A stretch of DNA of 64,000 bases from Juglans regia (GCF_001411555.2 NC_049903.1:24564270-24628269), one strand, 5' to 3'. Shown: positions 23,204 to 33,934, counted from the first letter of the stretch. A program made the numbers and translations. The notes: generated from the letters alone by a model not told the origin.

Positions 23204-24169
23204 TGTAGCAACAGACTAGAATTAAAGGAAAAATAACTTGCTGATCTTCGAGGGATCAGAAACCTCCAACACTTTTATTTATTAACTTTTTCAATGCAAT
23301 ACACAGGAAAAGGCTTCAGTATTTATAGAAGTTTTATGACTGTTAATGATCGTTACATCAGGGGCACTATAGTAATTCTCAGTAAGTGAGGACATAAACG
23401 CCCTTAATCAACACGTGCACATCACATGACTAACTAACAATTAACTAACAGATTATATCTTCTTGTGTTCCTTCCTTCTATATCTCGAGCTCCCCTTTCC
23501 TGGAATAAACTGATCGCCATCAAATCGTGGAAAATCCAACTTAATACTTCGAAACTGCATTCCATAAGTCAAAGTCGAGTTTTCAATGTGATCCCATCAC
23601 CATTCTTGCCATTCCCATTTCGAGCATTTCTTCCTCGATTCATGGCTTCCAACAAAAGGTTCATCTTTTAATTCAACCCCTCCAGAGCACTCTGATGATC
23701 TGCAACTCTCTTCTCTTGTAGTTCTTGATTTTGCTTCAACCCAAGAACAATCTTCTCCAATTCTTTGAACCGTGTGCCTTACGCCATTGTAAGACAAAAG
23801 AAAAAAAAAATTGCTCAGAATTATGAATGGCTCTAATGCAATTGTAGCAACAGACTAGAATTAAAGGAAAAATAACTTGCTAATCTTCGAGGGATCTGGA
23901 ACCTCCAACACTTTTATTTATTAACTTTTTCAATGAAATACATAGGAAAAGGCTTCAGTATTTATAGAAGTCTTATGATTGTTAATGACCGTTACATCAG
24001 GGGCACTATAGTAATTCTTAGTAAGTGAGGACATAAACGTATATTAAGCCCTTAATCAACACGTGCACAGCACATGACTAACTAACAATTAACTAATAGA
24101 TTATATCTTCATGTGTTCCTTCCTTCTATATCTCGAGCTCCCCTTTCCTGGTATGAACTGATCATAACA
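23204..24169 (-). mobile_element. TRIM-like LTR element, 966 bp, with 5-bp target duplication
   Basis: Two direct terminal repeats of about 320 bp (23204-23522 and 23848-24169) share TGTAGCAACAGACTAGAATT at one end and CTCGAGCTCCCCTTTCCTGG near the other. They flank 325 bp of internal sequence. CTAGG occurs on both sides (23199-23203 and 24170-24174) as the target duplication. On the minus strand the internal part begins TTGCATTAGAGCCAT, a worn form of the iMet primer site TGGTATCAGAGCCAT, so the element points left. The internal part keeps a gag N-terminal scrap (coiled coil with EKIVLGLKQNQELQEKR, ending DFPRFDGD) that runs directly into the 3' LTR. It cannot encode its own movement. Confidence 0.85.
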
Positions 24170-24494
24170 CTAGGGTTTTGGATCTTACCGTGTTGTTGGT
24201 ATATGATATGGAGAAAAGCTCTGAGCAGCTGTTGGAAAGAGAGTTGTGGGCAATTTTACGGGAAGAAAAATGAAAAGAGAGCTATGGGCAAATGAGAAGA
24301 TAAGGTCATGCGAAATGAGATAGTCGTGCGAAATGAATGTGTAGGGAAATGAATGTGCATAAGAGAAGAGAAGGAGTCGTGCGAAGAAGGAGATGGCCGC
24401 GGGATGGAAAAGGAAAGGAGGCGTGAGATACACTAGCGGGAAGGAAAACCCAAACAACCGTGCAATAGAAAACAATAAAATATCAATATGAAGG

Positions 24495-24860
24495 TGGTGC
24501 CTGACCGATGATGGAAGAGTCGTGTCCGAAGACTCTGCCAGGCTGAGATTTGATCTCTTGGCCATTATTTTTAATTTTCAAAGTTTAGTTTTGTTTGTTG
24601 GTTATGCAAAGATAATCGTAGCTAGTTTAAATTTGAATTTTGTTGGTATCATACAGCTAATTTTCAGCTATGTTTGTTGCAATTTAAATTTGTAATCTCA
24701 TTACCTATTAAAGGAGATTTCTCAATGAATAAAGGGAGGGTATTGATTATATTTTCAGAAATTTCCTTATTGACTGGTGTGACTCCAGCATAATTTATCC
24801 GAGAGTGTACGAGGAGAGATTCCCAGCATATTATCTTGTTTCGTTCCGAATTCTACATCA
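24495..24860 (+). repeat. Chromovirus 5' LTR
   Basis: 366 bp, TGGTGCCTGACC ... TTCTACATCA. Followed by TTTTTGGCATCAG, a plausible worn tRNA-Met primer site. About 94% identical to the 3' LTR by eye. Confidence 0.9.
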
Positions 24861-24952
24861 ATTTTTGGCATCAGTCACAGGTTCTTTCGTTTGTCATAAA
24901 CATAAGTACAAGAAGGGGACGACAATACAACAAGAGTAACCGACTCATGCAA

Positions 24953-25850
24953 GAGCAACATGATGAAATATTGCTTCAGATGACTAATCAACTCAACAAC
25001 CTTACTAAACAAATGGAGGTTGTATGGAATCAAGTCTTTCCTAACCAGGAAAATCGTGAGGAAGATCGTGGTGATGGAGAGAACCAGAGCAACAATAATG
25101 AGCAAGACGGAGGTACAGGTGGAGAAAACAATGATGAGATCAATCGTTATCGGGGAGGTGGTCACATTGGTCATTTCCCTTCGCAATACCAACAACCAAG
25201 GGAGTACGAGCACTTTGACGAAGCATCTAAGCGAATTAGAGTGGATGTACCTGATTATCATGGAAGCTTAGACCCAAACAGCTTTCATGATTAGCTAATG
25301 TCACTGGAAGACTATTTTGAATGGTTTAATATGGCAACCGAATAGAAGGTTTGGTTCGTAAGAATGAAATTGAAAGGGCAAGTGAGAGTATGGTGGCAGA
25401 GTATAGAAGAGCAGTTACATAGACGTAGACAACCACCTATTACCGATTGGGATGAGATGAACCTCTGCCTCAAAGAGAAATTCCTACCATTGGATTATGA
25501 GGAGACTCTTTCTGAAGAATTATTGGCGCTAAGGCAAGGAAACTTGACAGTAGAAAATTATACTGCCAAGTTCAATGAACACACAATACATAGCCAGGTA
25601 ACGGAGACGGATAGGCAAGCTCTAACTCATTTTAAGGCTGGCTTACGTGAAGACATTTGGAAAGAGCTGACTGTGGCGCGGCTATTCAGTTTAGAGGAAG
25701 CATACCAGCTTGCTCTTCGTGTTGCTTGTTGTAGATTTCCCAAGAAATGAAATTCCTCAAGCGTCGCCATCACTACGCCCTACAAAAAGAGGTACAATTG
25801 AGTGCTATAAGTGTGGAGAAAAGGGCATTTTGTTGTACTATGCCCTACAA
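24953..25850 (+). pseudogene. Chromovirus gag
   Basis: It begins near MQEQHDEILLQMTNQLNNL, a helical N-terminus, followed by an Asn/Glu/Gly-rich spacer. The nucleocapsid-forming domain is read in pieces: RIRVDVPDYHGSLDPNSFHD, then after a stop at 25293 FEWFNMATE, KGQVRVWWQSIEEQ and RQGNLTVENYTAKFNE. The zinc knuckle is split by a frameshift near 25826: CYKCGEKG is in one frame and HFVVLCP in the next. Gag would package the element RNA. Stops at 25293 and 25345 and the knuckle frameshift disable it. Confidence 0.85.
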
Positions 25851-27960
25851 AGAATCAACGCTTTGCACTTATTTGTGAAGAAGATGAAATGGAGAAAATA
25901 CATGCAGGGAAATGCAAGGTGGGTGAGTTAGATGTAGTTCAAGGTGCTAAAGAAGAAGAAGAGGTGCTCGAAGTGGAGTTAGAGGGGTTGGAGTTGCCCG
26001 TTTGCATGGTTCGAAGAATCCTAACAGGTCACAAGCAAAAAGCTGATGAAGACGACTCTTGGCTGCGCACAAATATTTTTCATACCGTAGTTGAGCATCA
26101 AGGTAAAGCAATGAACTTGATCATCGACAATGGAAGTGGAATGAACATTGTATCCCTTGATTTGGTCGAGAAACTGAAGCTGAAGCAAGAACCTCACTCT
26201 AAAGTGTATCGAGTTTGCTGGATTGATGATACGTCAATGGCTATTAAAACCAGATGCTTAGTCTCTTTCTCTTTGGGAACAGACTTCAATGAACAAGTCT
26301 GGTGTGATGTTTTGCCCATGAAAGCATGTCGCATTCTTTTGGGAAGACATTGGTTGTATGACAGGAAGGTACAATATGATGGGTACTCAAACTCATATTC
26401 ACTAACTTGTGGGAGTAAGAAGATACGACTAAAACCCATGAAAATCACAGATTTTCAAAAGGTAGAGGATTCTTCTTCCTCTAGAACATTGTCCATGCGT
26501 CGGTTTGAAGAAGAGAGTAAGGAATCGGGAGCTATATTTTTATTAATCTCACGTGAGGTTTCTATAATGCAGGAAAATAAAATTCCTCTAGATTTCATCT
26601 CTATTTTGCAAGATTTTTCAAACTTAGCCCCTAAAGAGCTCCTTTGGCAACTACCTCCTATGCGTGATATTCAACATGCAATCGACCTTATTCCAGGTTC
26701 AACGCTACCAAATCATCTGGCATATCAACTCATTTCAAAAGAGTATGAAGAGTTGAGGAAACATGTGCAAGATCTTTTAGAAAAGGGATTTATTATGGAG
26801 AGCATGAGCCCTTATGTGTGTCATGCACTACTCACTCCAAAGAAGGATGGTATGTGGCGTATGTGTATTGACAGTAGAGCTATAAATAAGATAACTATTA
26901 AATACCCTTTCCCTATTCCTCGCTTAAATGATATGCTAGATTTATTATATGGATCTACAATATTCTCAAAAATCGATTAGGGGGTGGTTACCACCAAATC
27001 CAAATTCCACCTTGAGATGAATGGAAAACTGCCTTTAAAACAAAAGATGGGTTATATGAATGGATGGTTATGCCATTCGGATTGACCAACACTTCTAGTA
27101 CGTTCATGTGAGTGATGAACCAAATGTTGAGGCCATTTTCTGGGAGATGTGTTGTTGTATATTTTGATGACATCCTTATTTACAGTAGAGACAGGGAGGA
27201 GCATAAAGAACACCTCAGACAAGTCATGCGGGTGTTAAGGAAGGAGCGGCTTTACATCAATTTAAAGAAGTGCTCTTTTGCTGATTCACAAGTCACTTTT
27301 ATGGGGTTCATTGTCTCAACAGAAGGAGTGCTAGCCGATCCTGAGAAAATCTGTGCAGTTAAAGAGTGGCCTACACCTTCGAACATTCATGAAGTGAGAA
27401 GTTTCCACGGATTAGCTACTTTTTAACGCAGGTTTATTTGCAACTTTAGCACCATTATGGCACCCATAACCAAGGGTATGAAACTAGGGGCCTTTCAATG
27501 GAGTTTTGCAGCTGCCCGCACCTTTGAAGAAATCAAAGAAAAATTAACTAATGCCCCTATTTTGAAGTTACCAAATTTTGAGCAGGTTTTTGAAGTCGCA
27601 TGTGATGCCTCTCACGTTTGCATAGGCGTGGTTTTAAGTCAAGGAGGTCACCCAATCGCTTTCTTCAGTGAAAAACTAAATGAAGCTAAAAAAAAAAATA
27701 TTCAACATATGATCTCGAATTTTATGCGCTCATTCAAACCTTGAAGCATTGGAGGCATTATTTATTACATCGTGAGTTTGTTTTATTTACGGACCACAAT
27801 TCCTTGAAATTTATTAACTGCCATAAGAAAATAAACGCACAGCATGCTGGTTGGGTGGATATGTTGCAAGAGTTCAGCTTTGTTTTGAAGCACCGAACAG
27901 GAACTGCAAACAGAGTAGTAGATGCTCTGAGCAGGCAGTCCCATGTACTCTCCATCTTAT
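25811..27960 (+). pseudogene. Chromovirus protease, reverse transcriptase and RNase H
   Basis: The first open piece (25811-26980) carries the aspartic protease, where IIDNGSGMNIVS stands at the D-S/T-G active site (Asp kept, Ser/Thr replaced by Asn) and RILLGRHWLYDRKV follows. RT begins with LLTPKKDGMWRMCIDSRAIN and the first catalytic Asp region FSKID, then a stop at 26978-26980. The second piece (from 27112) has [11 protein letters not shown] with the catalytic Asp pair and [17 protein letters not shown] stop near 27426 precedes RNase [17 protein letters not shown] (first Asp), FTDHNSLKFI and NRVVDALSRQ. A frameshift at about 27741 splits RNase H. The enzyme would turn element RNA into cDNA. 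Confidence 0.92.
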
Positions 27961-28149
27961 CCTCTTCTATTATTGGCCTTGATGAGATAAAGAAGATGCA
28001 TGTAGATGATCCCTTCTTTGGTCCAATAATTGCTGACCTCTATCAAAACAAGCTGGATACTCATATAGGCTACTCGTTGAAGGAAGGATTCTTGTTTAAA
28101 GGTTGCAAATTATGTATTCCAGATTCATCTCTAAAGGGAGCATTTTGTT

Positions 28150-29400
28150 AGAGAGCTTCATGGAGGAGGGTTAGCTAGTCATTTTGAGCGTGACAAGACT
28201 ACTGCCTTACTGGAAGATCGATTTTTCTGGCCATCCTTAAAACGTGATGTTGTCAAAGTTGTCAAGATGTGTCGCACGTGCCAACTTGAAAAGGGTTCGA
28301 AAACAAACGCTGGGTTATATACACCGTTACCCATCCCTCAAGCTCCTTGGGAAGATCCTAGCATGGATTTCATACTTGGATTACCCAAGACTGTACGTGG
28401 TCATGATTCAATGTTTGTTGTTGTTGACAGGTTCTCAAAAATGGCACATTTTGTGCCTTGCTCAAAGACGTATGATTCTTCTCAAGTTGCAGCATTATTC
28501 TTGCGAGAAGTAGTGCGCCTCCATGGCTTACCAAAAACAATTGTCAGTGATAGAGATGTGAAGTTTGTAAGCTATTTTTGGAAAACATTGTGGGCGAAGC
28601 TTGGCACACGTTTGAAGTACTCTAGTGCCTTTCATTCTCAAACGGACGGCCAAACGAAGGTTGAAAATTGAAGTCTCGAAAATTTGCTTCACTGTTTAGT
28701 TCGTGATCATGTTACCTCATGGGATTTAATCCTACCAAATGCTGAATTTGCCTATAATAGTTTTATCAATCGGACTATTAGAATTTCACCTTTGGAGGTG
28801 GTTTGCGACATGAAGCCACGGTAGCCTATTGATTTACTACCCTAATTGATTAACTCAAGAGTTAGCGAGAGTGGTGCAGATTTTTCTTATCATATCCAGT
28901 CATTATGTGAAAAAATCAAGCACCATTTGGTAGTCAACAATGATTTCTACAAACCGCAAACTGACAAGCATCGTAGGAATGTTGAATTTGCAGAAGGTGA
29001 TTCTGTTATGATGAGATTAAGGCTTGAACATTTCCCACTGCACACTTACCAGAAGTTACATTCAAAGAAGGCAGGTCCGTTTAAATTTCTCAAGAAATTG
29101 GGCACTAATGCTTATGTGCTCGAGTTGCCTGATGATTTGCAGATTAATCCCATTGTTAATGTTGAATATTTGCAACTATATGAAGTTCCAGTAGCAGTTC
29201 CTAAGCTTCCCACAAAGACAGCTCTAAAAGAAGAAATGGATGAAATCCTTGAGGATCAGATTGTGTCTACTCGTTGGGGGGGATATAAGAAATTCTTGGT
29301 TAAATGGAAAAACAGGCCATAATCTTATTGTTCATGGGTGCGCACTGAAGAGCTTCAACGACTTAACCCAGACTTGTATGAGTTCTACCAATCGCTTCAC
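28150..29400 (+). pseudogene. Chromovirus integrase with C-terminal chromodomain
   Basis: The HHCC zinc region is spread over two frames at 28150-28290 ([10 protein letters not shown]). The core has [20 protein letters not shown] with the first Asp and [10 protein letters not shown] with the second. At the third catalytic position the motif reads TDGQTKVEN, so Lys stands where this family has Glu. A stop at 28669-28671 follows. Further on FYKPQTDKHRR, VMMRLRLEHFP and LHSKKAGPFKFLKKLGTNAY match the C-terminal region, and WGGYKKFLVKWKNRP (about 29276) starts a chromodomain, continuing in another frame to LNPDLYEFYQSLH. Integrase would insert cDNA into the chromosome; the Lys change alone should abolish catalysis. 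Confidence 0.9.
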
Positions 29401-29434
29401 TCGTCGGAGTCAAGTTCTTTTTAGCAGGGGGAAT

Positions 29435-29801
29435 TGGTGGCTGACCAATGATGGGAGAGCCGTGTTCGAAGACTCTGCCAGGCTGAAGATTTGATCTCTT
29501 GGCCATTATTTTTAAATTTCAAAGTTTAGTTTTGTTTGTTGGTTATGCAAAGATAATCATAGCTAGTTTAAATTTGAATTTCGTTGGTATCTTAAAGCTG
29601 ATTTTCAGCTATGTTTGTTGCAATTTATATTTGTAATCTGAGTAGCTATTAAAGGAGATTGCTCAATGAATAAAGGGAGGGTATTGATTATATTTTCAGA
29701 AATTGCCTTATTGACTGGTGTGACTCCAGCATAATTTATCCGAGAGTGTGCGAGGAGAGATTCCAAGCATATTTTCTTGTTCCGTTCTGAATTCTACATC
29801 A
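29435..29801 (+). repeat. Chromovirus 3' LTR with polypurine tract
   Basis: 367 bp, TGGTGGCTGACC ... TTCTACATCA, preceded by the purine run AGCAGGGGGAA at 29424-29434 that would prime plus-strand synthesis. Confidence 0.9.
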
Positions 29802-29949
29802 GAAGATGCTATAGTTCTCTTCATATATGAAAAATGAGATGAATTTACTGTAGCTAACATTTTAGATGAATTGTAGTTAGCTAATTCAATATAGGCTCAA
29901 TTTAATGAACATTCTTTAAAATATGACTTTAATTAGCATTTGGCTAATC

Positions 29950-31110
29950 CACGGTACACTTAATCACACAGAGATATAGATATTCATACCGACATCACGA
30001 ATTAGTGAAAAACAGCAAACACATTCAAAGTCTTGGAAAATAGAAAATGATTGTAAGATAAACATAAGCCCAAAACCGATTTATTCATGTCAGAAAGGGG
30101 TAGGTTACAAAAAATGCAAATGCCTCTTACATACAACATTTACTAATGGGAACCAAGGTAGGCCTAGTCTTAAAGATACGTTGCAAGTTCCGGATGGGCC
30201 AAATACAAGTTAAAGGGCTTAAATGATGAAGATTCAGCTTTGATTCATTTGATAAGCTATGGAAAGGGCAACAGCACGACTTAAAGGCCTTGGAGACTTG
30301 AAGACTTTCAACTTATTTAATTCATTTAAAGAACATATTTTATTAGTTTAGAATAATTGAGTTTATTATGAGAAGCACTTAAGGGGGCCTATGCAAGGGC
30401 ATGTTGAGAAAGTTATTATTTTATTGAACTAGGGTTAGGGTTACTGTAGCTGAGTTACTGTAGCGAGGCACTGTAGCCGCGGCACTGTTCATCCAGGGGC
30501 ACTTTTGGAAGATGGGGGTTTATTTTGGTTTAAATACTCTATGTAGCCTCATTCTAATCAATTTATGAAGTTTATGAAATTTGATGAATTTATTCATTGT
30601 GAGTTAAGTTTTACTCCTCTTGTTCTTAATTGAACTTTTGAACTTATCAAAGATAAATCACAACCTTTGTGGCATTCCTCCTTTGTAATCTGGGTTCTTG
30701 AGACGGGTTCTTCAACGGGTCTAGATTTTAATATAATCTAGATTCTTGAAACGAGTTCTCATCGGGTCTAGGTTCTCCATCCATTGACTTGACTTTGACT
30801 TTCTTGGGGAGTTTTCAAATTGACTGTGGGTTCAAGGGATTTCATTCCCGCGGGTTCATATCATTTACCCTACATTCTCCAGTCCTATCTTAAAAGCTAA
30901 CCAACCTCACATCGTTGGGATCGCTACTCAGTCACATCCCTGCTTCCTTGCTTCCTCCGAAAATTTCGGCTTTGCGAGGTCTCAGGTGTCTAAGATTGTA
31001 AAAGTGAGATGTTGTCCCATGTCTAAATCCCTTTTATAGGGTGGGACTTTCAGACATTATTCTGACATATCTCTAGCTTCAGGTATGTTTGAATATGAGT
31101 CCTCTAACCG
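29950..31110. repeat. Non-coding repeat module X, copy 3 (interrupted)
   Basis: Closely parallels 17168-17600: CACGGTACACTTAATCACA, AATTAGTGAAAAACAGCAAACAC, AGTCTTGGAAAATAG, and after the insertion at 30144-30861, CCCTACATTCTCCAGTCC and TCAGGTGTCTAAGATTG. It is broken again at about 31111 by a hAT-like element and resumes with CGGCCAGGGCATGGTCC at 31873, where copy 2 has CGGTCAGGGCATGGTTC. Confidence 0.6.
30144..30861. mobile_element. 718-bp insertion flanked by 7-bp direct repeats
   Basis: CATTTAC stands on both sides (30137-30143; 30862-30868). The matching position in copy 2 (about 17370, CATTCACCCTACATT) is uninterrupted, so the insertion is real. It begins TAATGGGAACC and ends GGGTTCATAT, with no clear inverted ends. 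Inside is a TTTAAATACTCTATG motif (about 30530) followed by a transcript-leader-like T-rich stretch and GGGTTCTTGAGACGGGTTC repeats, which resembles the promoter and R region of a plant LTR. A solo LTR with worn ends or a TRIM derivative is the best guess. Confidence 0.6.
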
Positions 31111-31875
31111 AAAAACCGACCAAACCGACTAGAACCGGTGGAACTGGTTTGGTCCAGGACCAGTTCCCTTAATTCCAAAACCAGCCGGTACCAATCAGTT
31201 TCCGTTTCTATACTTTTTAGGACCGGGCGGATTCGATATATTATATATTTTAAATTATTTTTTTACTATTATATATAATATATTTTATATTATATATAAG
31301 ATAATGTTATTATAATTTATAATATAAAATTTTAATATCAAACATGAGAATTTATTTGATCATATGTTTTAAACATAATATATATATTAATAACATTTTA
31401 TAGCCTAATAAATTCTCAATATATTCCTTTTGATAAGTACATTAGTAAATTAGTAATATTAATATACATTAGTATATAATGTATATTAATTATAATTTAC
31501 ATTTTATGGCCTAATACTAGTAATCTAATACTATATTACTATCAATAATATACTTTAAGTAATATATATGAAATAATGATATAGTAATACTAATACTATT
31601 CTATCAATGATATAGTTATAATAAATTAAAATCACTATAACAAATGTTAATATATAGTTATTCTAATCACTATAACTAATACTAATATATATACTAATAT
31701 TATTAAAACCGAAAAACTGGACCGAACCAAACCGAAACCGGTAAAACTGAAGGTACCAGTTTATGAGGGTAACCAGTGCATAATCGATTTTCAAAAATGC
31801 AAAATCAGTGTATATCAGTTCGGTCCCAAATTTTGTCCAAAACCAGACCAAACTGAATCGGTTACACCCCTACGG
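31111..31875. mobile_element. hAT-like non-autonomous element, left end truncated
   Basis: The ends are rich in AACCG/CGGTT words (CCGAAAAACCGACCAAACCG at 31108; ATCGGTTACACCCCTA at 31857-31872). The core is AT-rich with ATATTAATA words. The right terminus complements TAGGGGTGTAACCG, the start usual for this group (compare 35918 and 60337). The left end lacks TAGGGGTG, and about 35 bases of module X present at 17600-17635 are missing, so insertion was followed by a small deletion. Confidence 0.55.
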
Positions 31876-31892
31876 CCAGGGCATGGTCCAGA

Positions 31893-31992
31893 NNNNNNNN
31901 NNNNNNNNNNNNNNNNNNNNNNNNNNNNNNNNNNNNNNNNNNNNNNNNNNNNNNNNNNNNNNNNNNNNNNNNNNNNNNNNNNNNNNNNNNNN
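31893..31992. other. Assembly gap (100 N)
   Basis: Exactly 100 N, the usual placeholder for a gap of unknown size. Sequence before it belongs to module X, sequence after it to an AT-rich MITE. Confidence 0.99.
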
Positions 31993-33048
31993 GGATGAGA
32001 AGAAATTTCAATTCATCTTATTTATTTAATTATTATAATTTTATTAAATTTTTATATAAAATATAATAAATAATTCAACTATGTTAAATTTTAAAATAAT
32101 AATAATATTAAAAAATAATATTATAATAATATTTTATTCAACTTTTAATTTTTATTTATATATTAAAAAAATAATTATTGTCCCAATTAAAATAAGGGTG
32201 GTGCTAGAGCTACCGGTAGTAGGTATCGAATTTGTACCGAGGTGTGTAACTTTTTTTTTTTAAAGCACTTTTTTATATACTTTTTTAAAATATAAAAAAT
32301 AAAAAATACATTACTAAAATATAAAAAAAGACAAATCTTAAAAAAATGAAAGAAAATCTGAGTATCATTTCCCTTAAAATAATCCCCATCATCCTCTTCA
32401 AAGTTTTTGAAAAATGTTTTTTTTCCAGGTTAAGTTTGCACGAAAAATATCCTTGACCCAACAAAAAAATAATAATAATATAATATAACCCCTTAAGTTG
32501 CTTTAAAATATAATAATAATATCTAAAAAATCAAAGAAATAATTACATTTAGTTTTCAATTAATATTCACAACTATTTTACAACTCTACATAAAATATAA
32601 TTTTGTAATATTAAAAATTATTTCTAATTAATTTGCATGATTTCATTAGTTATTTTAAAAATGAATTATAAAATAATTATAAAATAGTTGTAGGTGTATC
32701 ATTATTTAATTTCTTTACCCGCGACTAATCGGATCTGAAATTCCTTTGGTACATATGAGTCACTCTCATATGGGTATGTGAAATTACCATTACTTCGCGC
32801 AACAATGGTTGATTGTGTGCCTGCACTCTCCAAAAAATTTGAGAAATGATATTTACAGTTGTAAGTGTGCAAATATCATGTAGTCACTTTCAAAAAAAGT
32901 AAATAAATATAAGACCCACATGAAAATAAATTAAATTTTTAATAGTAGACCTCACTTTTTTTCAAAGCGATTGCACGACATTTGCGCATTTCACGACTGT
33001 ATGTAGTATTACTCATTTTTTGTTGATTGATCCAACAGTTGGTAAGGT
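31993..33048. other. AT-rich stretch with MITE pieces, no gene
   Basis: 31993-32160 resembles the MITE at 34405. 32550-32700 is a loose palindrome: CACAACTATTTTACAAC is answered by ATAAAATAGTTGTAG. 32840-33005 (AATGATATTTACAGTTGTAAG to GCACGACATTTGCGCATTTC) is a MITE-like unit related to 33935-34080. No coding frame seen. Confidence 0.45.
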
Positions 33049-33056
33049 ATTGCATG

Positions 33057-33639
33057 GGGGTGGGCAGCGGGGTCTCGCCCCACCCCTGCATGGTGGGGCG
33101 AGCAACCTAGCACGCACATGCGAGGGCGGGGGCCCCTGCCCAGCATATTTAATTTTTTTATATAAATATTTATTATTTTTATTATATATAAATATAGTGA
33201 TAGTAATATGTATTAAATAGAATTTTTATTTTATATTTTATATAAATTGTAGTGTAGTAGGGTGATTCTTTTATAAATTGGTACAACAATAAAAGTCTCA
33301 CACTTAAGCAATATGAGACTCTTGTATTGTCTTGGTAGGATTACAGTCTAACATTGCTCAAGTGTGATACTTGTATTGCCATTATAATATATAAAAGAAT
33401 CACTCTACTATACTACAACTTATGTAAAATATGTATTAAAAAATTTAAAAACTACATAATTTTTAAATTATAGTCATATTTATAAATTTAAATTTATAAT
33501 TTGAGTCTAAGTATATATTTTTGATCACTTTTAGACTCAATAATAATTTTTTAATCTAATAAATTGTAGTCAATTATTAAAGTGAGCGGAAGGCAGGTAA
33601 GGGCCTATCACATTCCGTAAGGTGCAGGTAACACCCCTA
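33057..33639. mobile_element. hAT-type MITE with 8-bp target duplication and internal foldback
   Basis: ATTGCATG lies on both sides (33049-33056; 33640-33647), the 8-bp duplication of hAT insertion. The left end reads GGGGTGGGCAGCGGGG, the right end GTAACACCCCTA, whose complement TAGGGGTG is the family start. The left subterminal region is GC-rich. An internal imperfect foldback has arms at about 33256-33325 and 33345-33412 (GGTGATTCTTTTATA answered by TATAAAAGAATCACTC; ACACTTAAGCAAT answered by ATTGCTCAAGTGT). It has no coding capacity and is a relative of 60337-60990. Confidence 0.85.
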
Positions 33640-33934
33640 ATTGCATGCGGACCCTAGTATTTAGTATTGCATGGTTCTTCACTTTGTGTAATTAAGAAAA
33701 AAAGAAAGAAAGAAAGGTTCATTAATTTGTGCAACTTCCCTCAACTCCAACCACCCGATTACCAAATCGTCATTTCTCACGTCTCAATCACCATTTTGTT
33801 TTGTCCCTTTACGTATGCTTATATATTCAAATATCAGTGTACGTAACTTTCACACCGGCCGCAGGTTGCGTGTTAGTTCAACGAAACACAAGTACACATT
33901 AAGATAAAACTTTCATGTATTTCTATATTTGAGA

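Larger units (their letters stand above)
24495..29801 (+). mobile_element. Ty3/gypsy chromovirus, structurally complete, coding broken
   Basis: It has two LTRs (24495-24860; 29435-29801) starting TGGTG and ending ACATCA, a primer-site-like TTGGCATCAG just inside the 5' LTR, and gag, protease, RT, RNase H, integrase and a chromodomain in that order. A polypurine tract (AGCAGGGGGAA, 29424-29434) lies before the 3' LTR. Flanks are GAAGG (24490-24494) and GAAGA (29802-29806), a target duplication with one change. By eye the LTRs differ at about 23 of 366 positions. The domain order ending in a chromodomain defines the chromovirus branch, in which the chromodomain is thought to steer integration to particular chromatin. 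Frameshifts and stops in every domain make it dead. Confidence 0.93.
20015..29949 (-). mobile_element. PIF/Harbinger-like element, interrupted by two retroelements
   Basis: The left terminus GAGCATTGGCATTTGATTGG starts at 20015 directly after TTA (20012-20014), the target triplet of PIF/Harbinger elements. A similar motif (ATTGGATTAGCCATCACATTC) recurs at 20112. The minus strand encodes the element's Myb/SANT-like protein (21189-22144). The right end is probably 29802-29949, whose last bases ATTTGGCTAATCCA are the complement of the TGGATTAGCCA-type terminus with about 12 terminal bases lost. Removing the TRIM (23204-24169) and the chromovirus (24495-29801) leaves roughly 3.6 kb. The DDE transposase gene is not visible, so the element is defective. 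The left 3 kb recurs at 60991-64000. Confidence 0.6.

Noticed and set aside
24185..24565. 126-codon minus-strand frame
   Set aside because: Phe/Ser/Leu-rich, spans the TRIM flank and the start of the chromovirus LTR, so it cannot be one gene.
30460..30500. CACTGTAGC repeats as a regulatory array
   Set aside because: Only three loose copies in an insertion of unknown class; no support for function.
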